From assembly GCA_964200185.2 (NCBI GenBank), contig CAXNAD020000048.1:1-35689 (forward strand): a stretch of DNA of 35,689 nucleotides. The letters run 5' to 3'. Below the pieces are notes generated by a model. That model was not told the origin of the DNA. It worked only from the letters and a program-made list of their open reading frames with translations, and made no database searches. A program made the position numbers and the translations under genes. Below are positions 11,301-22,000 of the stretch, in pieces (the first letter of the stretch is position 1; the number at the start of each line of letters is the position of its first letter). This stretch comes from Choristocarpus tenellus KU-1152. Lineage: Eukaryota; Phaeophyceae.

Positions 11301-13005
11301 TTATGCCACAGCATATGAGGACAGCTAGATGGCAAGCAAAATGTATCATTCACCTTAGTGAAGGCTCTGATTACAGCTCACAAGCATCCCTCAAACCTCC
11401 TATCTATCACATGGATGTGTCTAGTAGTATTCTATTTATGGTGAAGTCAGGATTCCATATGATACTCATCCCTCACATGCGGCCCTATAGATGAACATGA
11501 ATCAAATCGGATTAGGTTAGGGCTAACATGATCTCATCACTGGAGCAGCAATTCAAATTGAAGGGGTCAGTGACAAATTGTACGTCAACAAAGTCAATTT
11601 ATCACCCATGTCCAACAGCTAGGCATGCCATGCTATCTGTGGGTGAACGGCTTGATCGGCAAGCTCTTCTAACATATATATACCATCAATTTTTTGTAGG
11701 GTAACCTGTGAGATGCCCTTGTCAGAATAGTCTGTTGATCACAACATTCCAAGGAAACTTCATACACGGTACTGGATGAAACTCTATCTATTAATAGCTT
11801 CAAAAGGCATTGTTGCAGTGACAGAAGTTCCCTTCGATAATGACACTTAAACTTGTTCCCACCTGCTTCTTTTCTCGCTCCTTTGTGGTTGTGTCAATAA
11901 ACAAGAGTGTTACCATGCCCATCAAACATCCGCATACCACTCCCACCATAGCCCCAGCTGTTGCTGTAACCTTCGAGATCTTCAAACCCCTCTGTGCTAT
12001 GGTCAAATCTGGGGAAGGCAGTCCCATCTTTACCGCAATCGCCTCCACCGTTCCTCCAAAGCACACGCCACAAACATCGCTCACCACCTGCCCACAAGCG
12101 GCCGCAGTGAGGGTCGCCATTCCAAACTTCACGCCAAAGGTGTTGTCAATCAGATCTCCCGCACTTAACATGACGAAGTTATCCATTATACCTGACATCA
12201 AGAGGCAAGTTAGGGTCCTAAGCAGAACTGAATTGTGTTGTGTTAGGTCCACTAATATATGAACAAGATTTGTAGATGGACTGCTGCACTGTCCTGGTAC
12301 ATTCATGGCGTTGTGCTTGTGATAGTATCGTCAGAGAGCTAACAAACCGACCACTCCTTGTCATCCCCCTCTAAGCGATAAGTCGAATAGAGACAAGCAA
12401 CAGTTACGTTGGTTAGAAGCCCACCCGAAGGTGTGAATGGTAAGACGTACACGGGACACAGTGAGCAATGTGCGTGTTCTTCCGCTTCCACTGCGGCTAA
12501 GAACTACCACAAGTTATGCAGTTCTCACCACTTTCAAAATTTCAGCCCAGGGGACCTACCGAAACCAACCATTGGCAACGCCGAGTGCACAAAAAGCGTT
12601 CGAAGTTGCTTCCGAGAAGGAGGGTCGGATAAAGGTGAGGGTCCTCCCCCATTCCACCCGCCCGTGGAGCGAAGAGTTGGATGCACCTCGTGATGATTTC
12701 CTCTCCACTGGGCATTACAACTAGTAGGATTTCGTTCCTGGCCCCCACCACACCTTGTCAAGCGCGAAATTTTCCGATGCTGACAAAGTTTTTCGATTCG
12801 GAATGCCCCACTGCTCGCAATAAGGTGGAAAGGACGGGATGATCAGGTAGGTTCCACTGTAAGGTTGAGGAAATAGTCTGAAGTCGCAGGAAAAGCACAT
12901 TTTTCGAATGGAGGGGCAAGGCCACATCAGAGACAAAGAACTAGAAAGGCTCAACACGCTAGAAGTGAAGCCACCTAAGTTCACCGATAAGACGACTCTT
13001 ACCAT
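5545..13005 (-). CDS. TMEM65-GAF fusion protein, six exons, predicted mitochondrial membrane cyclic-nucleotide sensor
   Basis: Exons in transcript order: 13005-12754, 12608-12560, 12191-11863, 9508-9365, 7321-7224, 5842-5545; all phases agree and give 389 residues. Residues 1-84 are basic and Ser-rich, like a mitochondrial presequence. Residues 85-210 match the TMEM65 family: HSALPMVGFG joined across an intron to IMDNFVMLSAGDLID, then the TAAACGQVVSD and GGTVEAIAVKMGLPSPDLT blocks and a last membrane segment ending LLFIDTTTKEREKKQ. From residue 211 a full GAF domain follows (VGAEKCSLFFVDEDKGELW, ISIPITKGIAGEVVRTGQ, NNILAVPVV), ending with NK-x4-F-x3-DE, the NKFDE signature of cyclic-nucleotide-binding GAFs. 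TMEM65 is an inner-mitochondrial-membrane protein in animals. That both halves are one protein is inferred from the phase-0 junction and the continuous charged helix; an intervening exon in the 2.35-kb intron cannot be excluded. The ATG at 13005 is the first in an open exon; the true start could lie upstream. Confidence 0.78.
6461..6533. repeat. (TG)n microsatellite abutting four TTAGGG-type repeats
   Basis: About 24 TG units (6461-6509, with one TGAG interruption) run directly into GGGTTAGGG repeats at 6510-6533. It lies in the last intron of the TMEM65-GAF gene. Confidence 0.95.
7371..7392. repeat. Interstitial telomere-like run, CCCTAA orientation
   Basis: Three and a half CCCTAA units, in the intron between the second and third GAF exons. 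On the sense strand of the gene it reads TTAGGG about 50 nt before the 3' splice site at 7322. Confidence 0.95.
7751..7902. repeat. Two interstitial telomere-like runs, CCCTAA orientation
   Basis: Runs at 7751-7775 (with two CCTAAT variants) and 7878-7902 (four perfect units). Both are in the 2-kb intron of the TMEM65-GAF gene. Shorter two-unit copies in the opposite orientation lie at about 7703, 8085 and 8252. Confidence 0.93.
8341..8377. repeat. (AAT)n microsatellite
   Basis: About eleven AAT units with one interruption, intronic. Confidence 0.92.
8639..8655. repeat. Interstitial telomere-like run, TTAGGG orientation
   Basis: Nearly three TTAGGG units, opposite in orientation to the runs at 7371-7902 in the same intron. 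Confidence 0.93.
8883..9143 (+). repeat. Dispersed repeat, copy A (about 260 bp)
   Basis: Collinear, at roughly 75-80% by eye, with 32626-32883. Shared blocks include GAGTCAAAGCAT, TAGAGGGTAG, AAAATCCAA, GCGATTTTGA, ACACCTTTTCAT, GGGAAGCCAAG and ACCCTCTAAG. Each copy lies in an intron of an unrelated gene, so this is probably an old short mobile element or its remnant. I found no coding capacity and no clear terminal inverted repeats. Confidence 0.85.
9301..9331. repeat. Interstitial telomere-like run, CCCTAA orientation
   Basis: Four perfect CCCTAA units plus one CCCTAAA variant. On the sense strand of the TMEM65-GAF gene it reads TTAGGG about 35-40 nt after the 5' splice site at 9364. Confidence 0.95.
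9575..9785. repeat. Minisatellite, about 41 bp, four to five units
   Basis: Units share TATGTATCAGCAACTACAC and ACTATGTGTCAATA; unit starts at 9601, 9642, 9683 and 9726 give periods of 41, 41 and 43. It lies just upstream of the first GAF exon in an intron. The open frame on the + strand here is a by-product of the repeat, not a gene. Confidence 0.92.
10845..10870. repeat. Interstitial telomere-like run, TTAGGG orientation
   Basis: Four units, one of them TTTAGGG, in the intron between the TMEM65 and GAF exons. Shorter two-unit copies in the same intron are near 9975, 10183 and 11278. Confidence 0.93.
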
Positions 13006-13162
13006 GTCGAGCTTTGGGTATGAAGACCATGCAAACGTAAGTCGCAGGTTACTGGGGCGCGTAATAACCTATCAAGATGGCAATATGCGGAAGGTATTAG
13101 GTTGAGAGGACAGGATGGGTACCATGGACAAACAAGTGCTAGGTGAGGCATGTGCAAACCAA

Positions 13163-13708
13163 CTACCCGAGGACTTTGTGCGCAACCCCGACAAAAAATT
13201 TATAGCCACTTCCTGGACATGTACACTGCAAGAGAATACCGAAAAACATACAATATACACCTCGCAAGCATCGTCTTCCTAGTTGTAGTGGAGATCTCGC
13301 TGGCGAGGTAGCACCTTCACATTGTACTTTAGTGATGGGGAAGAGTAGTAGTAGTAAAGAGTAGTGGCCATGTTGAAAAACACTGCCGTTGACGGCTACA
13401 CCACAGAAGATGTTCCATACCCTGATGATGTCACCATGAAACGTTAGGGTGAACATGATTCCTTCCAATAATGTGAACATGATTCCTTCCTTCCCATCTC
13501 CTTTAATGTAACAGATCGACAACACATTACTACAGTCAGTGGTAGTCGTAGTAGTAGTAGCCCTAGGTGAATCGTAGAAGGTGAAACGTACTTGGGACTG
13601 AACGCCGAGAGGCGCTGTGTGTCGCGAGGCATACACCTCCTCATAATTCAGATATTTTTTTGGAGAGATTTTTTGTAGATACTCGTCATTTAGATCGCCT
13701 TTTCCCAC
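13163..13708 (-). other. Open frame of 181 codons, coding status unclear
   Basis: Open on the minus strand. The N-terminal part looks protein-like and ends before a good donor (GTACGT after a VQSQ sequence). The rest is irregular and holds an imperfect 24-bp direct repeat (copies near 13449 and 13473) that encodes a repeated EGIMFTL. It sits just upstream of the TMEM65-GAF start and could be an upstream exon or a relic. I recognise no family. Confidence 0.25.
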
Positions 13709-14369
13709 TTCTACTTACACTTTCTTATCTGATGTCTGGGAGGCTTTTACATTGATATCTTGAAGAACAAAGAAACTTTTCAAGAGTTCCGAAGAGTTTA
13801 TCAACGAACCAGATCATGTACTATATTTTTCACATCTTTCATCTGTAAATTTATGTAGAGAGGTGGGTATATATGCGCGGTTACACATTGGTGCCACAGC
13901 CTCCAAGTTGTATCCTTTCTGTTACCTTTCTTGGAGCCTACCATGCATCTATCTTCGTATCTAGGTGTTGCGAAGGAAGACAAAGAACTGCAAATTATCT
14001 GGGTCCAGCCTGTTCCATTTCGAAGTCACAGTATTCCCTGTTGTTGAAGAACATGCCCTCTAAGTCTGTTGTGTACAACAAATCACCAAAGTGGAGTAAG
14101 TTTGACCAGGCACAGAGGTTGTGGGCTCCTTTCTCGCCAACACTTCGGCGGGTTGTTGTAAGTTACACCATCCTTACCAAATGTTGAGACCTTCCTACAA
14201 CCTTGAAGGCATCAAATTCTTCACGTATTATTTCCTACATGTCCTCCCTGACGTGTGTTCTGTGCAACATCTCATCACCACAAGCTAAATCTCCGCACGC
14301 ATTGGAAAGGATACTCTTACGAATCCCTTGTGTCCTTTATGGGAGGGCTACCACACTCAAGATAGGTCG

Positions 14370-14815
14370 TACATGATGTTGTGGGCTCGGTTCCACCACA
14401 TAACTACCATTCTCTACCTCCTGTGCTCAGTCTCCTTGGCGACAATTCCTAGAACTTCTAACTCCACCTGCCTTAAAATGCCATCATGCTGATACTTATC
14501 TGGAATCGCATAAAGGATGTTAGTTCTGGAGTCCAAACAAGTAGCCATAGGACCTGCTTCCAATTAAACACGCCAGGCTGCATGTTCTCACTCTGAGAGT
14601 ACTGGGCAATAGCCCTCCCTATATGTAAGTGGTTCACGAGAAGAAATCAGACATCATTGCGCTTGTGAACCAAAATCTCTAGCCTTTTACTCTTGCACCT
14701 ATCCAGAGGTGGTGGCTTTGGAGGAGTTGCTTTCTTGAGCTCTGCTCGTACATCATAGATGGAGATAGAGGCGCTGTTGTTGAAATATTCCACACTGGAC
14801 CCGCGGCTACGTGCC
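14370..14815 (-). pseudogene. Degraded coding segment, family not recognised
   Basis: The minus strand reads as good protein with interruptions: a segment with IYDVRAELKKATPPKPPP and LEILVHKRNDV, then an in-frame TGA, then FLLVNHLHIGRAIAQYSQ, then a one-base shift into SRTNILYAIPDKYQHDG and LEVLGIVAKETEHRR, a TAG, and MVVMWWNRAHNIMYDLS. This pattern of amphipathic, low-bias protein broken by stops and a shift is typical of a decaying gene or transposon. No known motif was identified. It may belong with the similar minus-strand pieces at 16120-17085. Confidence 0.5.
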
Positions 14816-15079
14816 TAGATAGAGAGGACATTAAATGGCATGATGTAGATATACAATATTAATGCTACAAGAGGCTTATGGTCTCGATTCCACTGACTGA
14901 ACTTGTGGGGTGAGACAGGTGCAGACTACCATACGGGGAGGTGCAACGTCCACATGGATAATCAGAAAATAATACTAAAGTCAGGAAATATTACTACCAC
15001 TATGTCATACGTACGTTGTAGAGCTCAAATAAAATATACGGAAACATACATCTGGCTCTACCTTTCCGCCACTGGTGGT

Positions 15080-15108
15080 GTATATAGTGTATCAGCAGCA
15101 CTATATAC
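15080..15108. repeat. Perfect 10-bp inverted repeat (hairpin)
   Basis: GTATATAGTG and CACTATATAC flank a 9-nt loop. A diverged copy of the right half (TATCAGCAGCACTAT and following) recurs near 15347. Confidence 0.85.
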
Positions 15109-16119
15109 GAACACTCTCCCTTGTTGCGCAGACACTATACACCCTCGAACCTACTTCTCTCAAACTAGAGAAAAACAAACTTCTGCTAGCTCTCTCAAAA
15201 ACAATGCCACAAATATACCCTAGTATCCATGTTGAAGTTGGGTCTGTGTGGGTACTATAAAACAGTCATCAATCTACCCATCTGTCCTATTGCAGTCTCA
15301 TGTGGAAACATCCTCAGGTACTTTCTCCTGCAGGTCCTTGGTAATACCATATCAGCAGCACTATCTACGAACAACTGTCACATATTTTGTGTCACCCTTG
15401 AGAGCCTGTGCTTCCATGTTAGGCTCAAGTACTTGTAATATTTTTTATAGACCTATCGTCACTTGAGTATAGCTAAAGAACGAGACAAGAAGAGGCAAAA
15501 GGAGAGGCGGGGAAGAAAGGTTAAGATTCGGGAGAGTGATAAAACTAAGAACTAAAAACGACAAATGACATAAAATAGTTGATGAACTTGACAAAACGAC
15601 ATATGTCAAGGAAAAAGGAGTGGTGTCGCGTGTGTGTAATCCTGGAGTAGTGGGTGCCAATGTAAGACATTGAAGGACATTTGTAGTATAGTGGTGAAAG
15701 TTTTGACAAGTGGCAGGTGACTCCTTCTTGTGCAGAGTCAAAGTAAACGAGAGGTACCCAGGTTTTGGTCGTTTTGCATTTCAAGTCAGTTTACACAATG
15801 CACCCATATTTCTATGGATGAAGTGCTAAGTTTGACTTGAGAGAGGGTTGATTTCTCGATTGTTTGAGACTTTTCGACAGAATTAAGAAACGATCCTACA
15901 TTCATTTGAAAAAATGGCCAAATTTTGGACATACTTGCCAGCATCCTTAAACCCAGCTCTGTTTATTTCTCGCTCACATTGGCTCACACTTCATTCCTCC
16001 TACCATCCCTTTCAATTTATGTTTTACATTCTTTTACCAGCTCCTTACTCCCACTCAATCAAAAATTGATATTCGTTGTGTGTGACCGTTAATTAATGTT
16101 CTTGTGGAGAAGAATGGCA

Positions 16120-16545
16120 GGTTTGAGATACAGGAAGCGGTTACCATGGGATAAGCAGACCACCAATGAGCTGGTGTGCATCCTGCATCACTTTCTTGGC
16201 CTCAATCCTGTACATATCCTCCGAACGCTCCTTCCACTGACTGGACTTTGAATAGGCACCAATAGCTAGCTGCCCAAGCTGTTTTCATGGCATCTTTTAC
16301 CCCTTCCTCGTTGAATGCTGTACCAACCACACACTACAAACGGTGGTATGTGCAGTAGAGGGCCGTGATAAGGTGGTCTTCCTACCCCAACAAGTGACCC
16401 ATTGTAACCGTTGATGACTGATAGTCTGCCTTCAAGGCAATTTCTATGTCTTCAGCTGACCTTTCACAATCCTTGTCATCATCCTCCTCACGTGGGAGGG
16501 CAGATCTGGTAGATGGGTCGACGTTGCACTCGTTTAGGAACCCAC
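16120..16545 (-). pseudogene. Degraded coding segment, family not recognised
   Basis: Reading the minus strand from 16545: an acidic stretch (CNVDPSTRSALPREEDDDKD), then ALKADYQSSTVTMGHLLG, a TAG, EDHLITALYCTYHR, a second stop, then FNEEGVKDAMKTAW, a frameshift, and AYSKSSQWKERSEDMYR followed by KKVMQDAHQLIGGLL. Four or more disruptions are visible. Same strand and style as 14370-14815; possibly parts of one old element. Confidence 0.5.
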
Positions 16546-16929
16546 CCTCACCTTATTCAGAGTCTGTGGGCATACTCATGACTTGTCATACAGTCCTAGG
16601 GATATTTTGTGGTGATTGTGTGGTTGTTTGTGTACCTGTGTTGACTCTCCTCGAAACATTCAAGAGAAGAAAAAAAAAACTACAAATTGTCCCAAAATTT
16701 CAGGTTTTTGATTAAATTGCCATTTTATCGAATCGGGTCAATTCAATCTCTACGAATCACCACACTAGTAAATAGTAGTTTCAACAATATTGACCCACCA
16801 ATTAATATATTAAATTATGTTTCGCACAGTAGTGGAGGGTGATCCCAATCAGAGACATGACACATTATACTACTTCTCATCATAATTACCACCTGCTGGA
16901 CAAACACAAATTGCACTGTCTGCGTTATT

Positions 16930-17085
16930 GCCTTGTTTCTCAAAGGTTGGGTTTAGCGCTACCACTGGTCATCACTCTGTCTCCTACCTTAAATCTTCTC
17001 CTGAACCTACTTCCACCAGTTGTTGCCAATCTCCTCTCTCGCATCTCCTCCTGGACTTGCTCTAAAGTTCTTCGACCTTGACCTT
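16930..17085 (-). pseudogene. Degraded coding fragment with a KVGDRVMT segment
   Basis: The minus strand reads RRTLEQVQEEMRE, then SRFRRRFKVGDRVMTSGSAK, before a stop. F-K-V-G-D-R-V is common at the start of small beta-barrel or SH3-like domains, including integrase C-termini, but the fragment is too short to assign. Likely related to the pieces at 14370-16545. Confidence 0.35.
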
Positions 17086-17341
17086 AGTCCAGTGTTTTTT
17101 TTGTGTAGGACAGACAGGAGAGTGGAGGTATACAATCGGTTGTGATTGCCACGTGGAATAGTATCATTCAACTAGATTTTTTTGAAGAAGTCTGGCGTGG
17201 AAAGGGCTCGAATCCATTTAATGAATGCAGGTAGCAGCCAGTACATCAACTGCGGAATGACAATACAAGACAGCTTAGGAAAATTACTGTACATGTTCCG
17301 GAAACCCTATTGATTTTTCCCCTGCACCACGGCACACTTGC

Positions 17342-17638
17342 CCCTGCACCACACACCCTGTTGCGGTGGAGCGGACTACACTTGTTACAAGCAGTGCTAT
17401 CACTGTGCACCAAGCCGCTGGAAAGATTGTGGTCGATGGTTCCAAGGATGTTTGGGCGGTGCATTTGGCGGAAGTACTTGACGCGCTGAGAGTAGGTGTG
17501 AAGGAAGCAAAGGAGCAGGGCCAAGAAGTACAGGACATAGAGTTGTGCCAGGTGTTGGTGGAATTCAGCATCGCTCCAGGTCAGCCTGCCCAAAAGGCCG
17601 CTATTGAAGCAGCAGAGACTTTGGCACAGCCGGAGTAG
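17342..17638 (+). CDS. Hypothetical exon or relic open frame
   Basis: An open + strand frame ends at TAG (17636-17638), followed immediately by TAA; the same frame stays protein-like for another 16 codons. The product is helical and charge-patterned (AITVHQAAGKIVVDGSKD; LDALRVGVKEAKEQGQE), more protein-like than the antisense frame. No ATG is visible near the start, so it would be an internal or terminal exon. I recognise no family. A stop inside otherwise coding-like sequence suggests another decaying gene. Confidence 0.35.
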   Translation, partial: PCTTHPVAVERTTLVTSSAITVHQAAGKIVVDGSKDVWAVHLAEVLDALRVGVKEAKEQGQEVQDIELCQVLVEFSIAPGQPAQKAAIEAAETLAQPE

Positions 17639-17889
17639 TAAGATGAGATCCAAGAGACTCTACTACTAGACATACAAGGACATGATGACACAGAACGTGG
17701 ATAAGGGGGAGGGCAACATTTCTGGTAATGAGGTTGAGCTCAAGAATATCAAAGGTATTGATAATATGGGGCTAGGGAATGGGGAGGGTCAGGCTCAGCT
17801 CAGCCACCGTCGTAAGCAGAACTTTTGTGCTTCTTCGGACCATTGGAGATGTACGCAGGATCGAGTGACAACATAGACGTAAGGAATTT

Positions 17890-18031
17890 CCTGTGAAGGT
17901 CGGGATGTACTACATCGAAGCACACACTGATAAACCTGTGTGGAAGGGGGACATTAGGGGATTCTCCCGAGCGTGCATGAACAGACTGTTTTTCTACTGT
18001 GTCAGGGAGGCGATCTACTTCTCTGTCCTGT
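17890..18031 (+). pseudogene. Coding-like fragment, family not recognised
   Basis: The + strand reads VKVGMYYIEAHTDKPVWKGD, then RGFSRACMNRLFF, ending at TAA. A preceding protein-like piece (MYAGSSDNIDVRNFL) is in another frame and ends in TGA. This looks like a gene broken by a frameshift. Confidence 0.35.
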
Positions 18032-18427
18032 AACCGCATGGTGCGATATTGTGAGTTTTCGTGGATACAGTGCTGAAGTAGTTCATCGAGTATAGTTGTG
18101 ATAGCGTAACTTTGTAGTAATTGTAGTCTCTCTCAGTGGTACGGTCCAAGTACAAGAACAGTACTACTTGTGGTGGACGTGTTCTCCAAGTTTTGCTTAG
18201 GGGGCGTCCCTCCATCAGGTTGCTCATGACGAGCTTTTACAACTGTCAGCTTGATTGGCTGTAGTTTACCTTTCGCACTGGTGTGGGTATACTCCATCGA
18301 TTTTTTTGTTTTGCTCTATTCGATTTTTTTTTTTGCTGACATTTTATTTTGGTTGATTTTTTTGTGGGAACTCCACTACAATACAGTATTACTGTCGTTT
18401 GTTCTGTTGTTTCCTATTATTGGGTTC

Positions 18428-18499
18428 TTTGAGGAAGGTATGTGTGACCTCTTTGAGGAGGGTATGTGTGACCTCTTTGAGGAGGGTATGTGTGACCTG
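18428..18499 (+). repeat. 24-bp tandem repeat, three units, each with a 5' splice consensus
   Basis: Units start at 18428, 18452 and 18476. Each contains GAGGA(A/G)GGTATGTGTG, i.e. G|GTATGT, a good donor site on the + strand. Because 24 is a multiple of three, an open frame repeats FEEGMCDL. No flanking gene is established. Confidence 0.9.
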
Positions 18500-18663
18500 T
18501 TTGCCTCCTGTGCCTGTCCGTGAACTCAAACCTCCCTCACAAGTGGGAAACTTCGAACGAAATTGGAGCCAATTCACCGTTTTAACACACACTACTAGTA
18601 GTATAGATTAGCAAGATAAACTGTCCATACAAACTACACGTATTTGATGGATATATTAATATT

Positions 18664-18890
18664 GATGTGCAGAACCATCCAGAACCTATGGCTTCGAAGG
18701 TGGACCCTGAGGTCAGGCAGATGAACCCTGTCTGCAACTTTGCATTTGGAACCACGGAATTACCCCTGTACATGATCGCTTGGAACATCTCTACCCTGGA
18801 ATGAACAGGATTCGATCTTACGGATCCGATCTTCTCCTTTGACCACTTAACTACAACCACAACCAAAATAACAATACTTCCAATTATCAT
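18664..18890 (+). pseudogene. Coding-like segment with an in-frame TGA
   Basis: The + strand reads VQNHPEPMASKVDPEVRQMN, then CNFAFGTTELPLYMIAWNIS, TGA at 18802-18804, then TGFDLTDPIFSFDHLTTTTT. Both sides of the stop look like protein, so a single nonsense change in an old gene is the simplest reading. Family not recognised. Confidence 0.4.
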
Positions 18891-19039
18891 CATTTTTTTT
18901 GTCAGACATAATCTCCATTACATATATTTACTTGGTTCTTAGTTGGACCGAGTTGTAGCACTTAGGAACTATTGACATTGCAGATTAGCTTTAAGCACCT
19001 TGGACAGAGAAAAGAGACAAGGTGACCGAGTAGGATACT

Positions 19040-22000
19040 ATGAATGTGCTAAAAATTGGAATCGACTCTCTACGAGGTGCTTCTAGAACCACCTTCATAT
19101 CAGCACCCGTGCATGGACGCTCGTCAAAGACACTCTCCTTCACTACAGTCTCTCGGTTCTCTGTACTCAGCTCTGAAGCAGCATTGCCCTCGGCTAGGAC
19201 AGCTTACAGTTATAAATTCTTGAGTAGAAAATCGGCACTACGCGTGGGTTCTACCATGGCACTGACGCTTGTCTCGTTGCAGGTGTGACAGAGAGTTCAC
19301 GAGGTAGATACTCCGCTCTAGAATTGATTTTGTTAGGCATGCACTCCTCCGTCATGCGTAACATTATCTCGTTGTGCCTAGTCACGAATCGAAAGGAAGT
19401 GGTGATTGCTTGTGATTGAGCTGCGTTAATCCTGAACCCAGCTTGGGCTTATTCTAGTTGTACTCATTTCATCCACTTCCTCTCATACCCCAACTCAGAT
19501 ATTCCACCTCTTCACTCCTTCCCTTTCTTCAATTATAGTCTGACATAAATTCTTGTTGATTGCTGTTTTATGGTGGAGGAAGTCCACTGGATTGAGCCAA
19601 GCTGAGTGCGAAGGAGACAAGGGTGGCAGGAACTTGGAAGATATGATCAACTCCGTCAAGTCTGCGGTCTCTAGCGTAGAGGTCAGACAACGATCTTAGA
19701 TTCAATACAGCGATGCAGCTATACCCGTGTTGGAGCTGTGCAGATCCGGTGGGATTGGTTCTTATCTTGTAGTTGACTAGTTGTGCTCAATAGAGTTAAA
19801 TAATCGCTATCAATAGTCGTGTGTGAAGAGTTATCGTGAATGCAATTTTATACTTCCCGCACAACTTACGTCTATATCTGGATCATCTTGAGTCGAGTGG
19901 GCTCTTAATGTGGTCTTTATGATGAGCCTGTATTGCCCTTGCACCCCTGTACCTTCATTGGCTCTTCCTTATTGGCATTGGTTTCCATCGGGCTCCCAAT
20001 TAAGACCTCCATCCTTTCTCTTCCCATCGCCTACCTTGTTTCCATTTATTGTGTTCTCCCCAAATCAAACACAGATCAGCAAATTCACTGAAGCTGTCCA
20101 GGGCGTGGTGCAGGGTACGACCAGTGCAGATGATCTCAAGGCAGCTGCAGGAGAGCAGATAGATAGGTATCAGTTGGTAACAATGCCACAGTCATATTTT
20201 TGCCAATGATAGTCCTTGTGAAGGAGGATAGGCCACTGGACAATTCCTAGCTATCCTAGTTTAGCAATGCCTTACAAATAAATTTATCAATATGCTGTGA
20301 AAATGTTAACCGAAAAGTACTAGATGCTGCACTGCTTGCCCTATTACAGAGGTCTAGCGCTAGCAGATATTCAAGTAGGGGTATTTTAGTCCTGCACACT
20401 GTTATTCCCAGGTTTAGGGCTAGGGTATTGAAGATGAGTTGATTTCCTGTTTCCAGGTTTTGTCTGTTGCTTTGTTATTTCTACATGACGCATGGTTAAT
20501 TTGTTGTACAGGATAGAGCAAAAAAAACGTGATGGTTGGAACATGTTGAGATGATACTGTTGAAGCGTATGTCGTTAGCACTTAAATAGTTAGCCGGTGA
20601 AATAGTTTTGAGAGGAGTGGTTAAAAGGGGTATACCCCCTTGTCCTTGGTCCAAAGGGAGTACTATTTGATTCGGAATGAATTTGACTCGATACTTGTAT
20701 AGTATATGGAGTGAGGTACAAAATTATACCCCCTTTGGTCCAAAATGCAGGGTTATAAACCATATCAAGTTCTCTTTTTGAATTGTACCCCTTTTTGTCA
20801 TTGGTGACCCAAAATTGTATCCCTTCCCCTTGAGTCCAAATAGGTGGGGGTATATATCCCCTCTTGGCAACTGCTCTCTTTTTCATGATATGATATCCTT
20901 TTTGTCATTTGATGGACATCGCTTGGAAATGGTACAACGCCTACACTGTTGTATAGTGCATAGGGAATATTATATAGGGAATATTCAAAGCAGGTTGGAA
21001 AACCACCCTTCTTTTTTGCTTTCTAGTCTTTTTGATGTACACTGATCCCTCCAGAAGGGGCCTGGACAAATTGTGATGTGTGTGCCTACATGAGAGAGAG
21101 AGAGAGATGCAGGACTTGTGGGTATTGAGTGTGTGTGTCAATCTCATTATGTCATGTTGTAGTGATGTCCCCAGTGCAACACCCTATTTTTTTTGTGTCT
21201 GTTGTTCCAATTCCCTTACAGCCTGTGTTTAATGCTGTACTTTTGGCACATTCAATGTGTATTTCTGGCATCCTCAGGATGATTGAGACTGGACTGCCGG
21301 GTCAGCTTTCATGGGGATTCATGATGGGAATGTGCTCAGGATTTGCTGTGAAAAAGGTGCAGCATTCTGTTTTGTTTGTGGTGGTACCCATAGTATTGAT
21401 AGTATCGCAAGAGTAACTCTTTAAGAATTGGGAACATGATTTAGGCTGTTTTTGACATGTCTTTGGCACCTCTTCATAGAGAAGCAGAGGTTGTGATTTA
21501 GGAATTTCCTTGTGGGATGTTTGTATGGTAGAGTTGTGTGAGATGCAAAATAGATTACTAAATTGATTACTCCATAGTTCTCCTATCATATCATCAAAAA
21601 TAGTTCTGCATTTGAAAGAACTATTCCTTTTTATGTGAAAACTACTTTAAGAGTCATGTATGACCCGATGGAGTTGCGCAGTAATATATTTTCTAGCAGT
21701 GTATCTTGTTGTATGTTCCACTGTATGTTAGGGTTAGAGTTAGGTTTGGTTGTACTCTTTGCCATCCACAAAGCCAACCTGATCGTTTTTCATGTGTGGC
21801 ACTATGAAACATGCAGACTGCCAAGGTTGCTGCATTCACTGTGGGCTTGGCCTTTGTTGGTCTCCAGGTATGGGCCATTCTGCAAAGGTGTAGTGGATAT
21901 CAAATCAAGCCAGGTTTGTTCCAATAGTAGGCTATACGACTCTGGGTTATTATTGGGACAAGTTACTCAGATGCTCTATTCAGTGTTTTCTGGTGGTATG

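Noticed and set aside
12908-13105. Open + strand frame of 65 codons followed by a GTAAGT donor
   Set aside because: It is antisense to the first exon of the TMEM65-GAF gene, whose phase continuity and family match are much stronger.
17246-17653. 135-codon minus-strand open frame
   Set aside because: Its product is irregular and Cys/Leu-rich, while the + strand frame over the same bases is far more protein-like.
18795-18860. Minus-strand sequence with tRNA-like A-box (TAGTTAAGTGG) and B-box (ATCGAATCC)
   Set aside because: The distance between boxes is about 9 nt too short, the acceptor strands do not pair, there is no anticodon arm, and the same bases are better explained as a decayed + strand coding segment.
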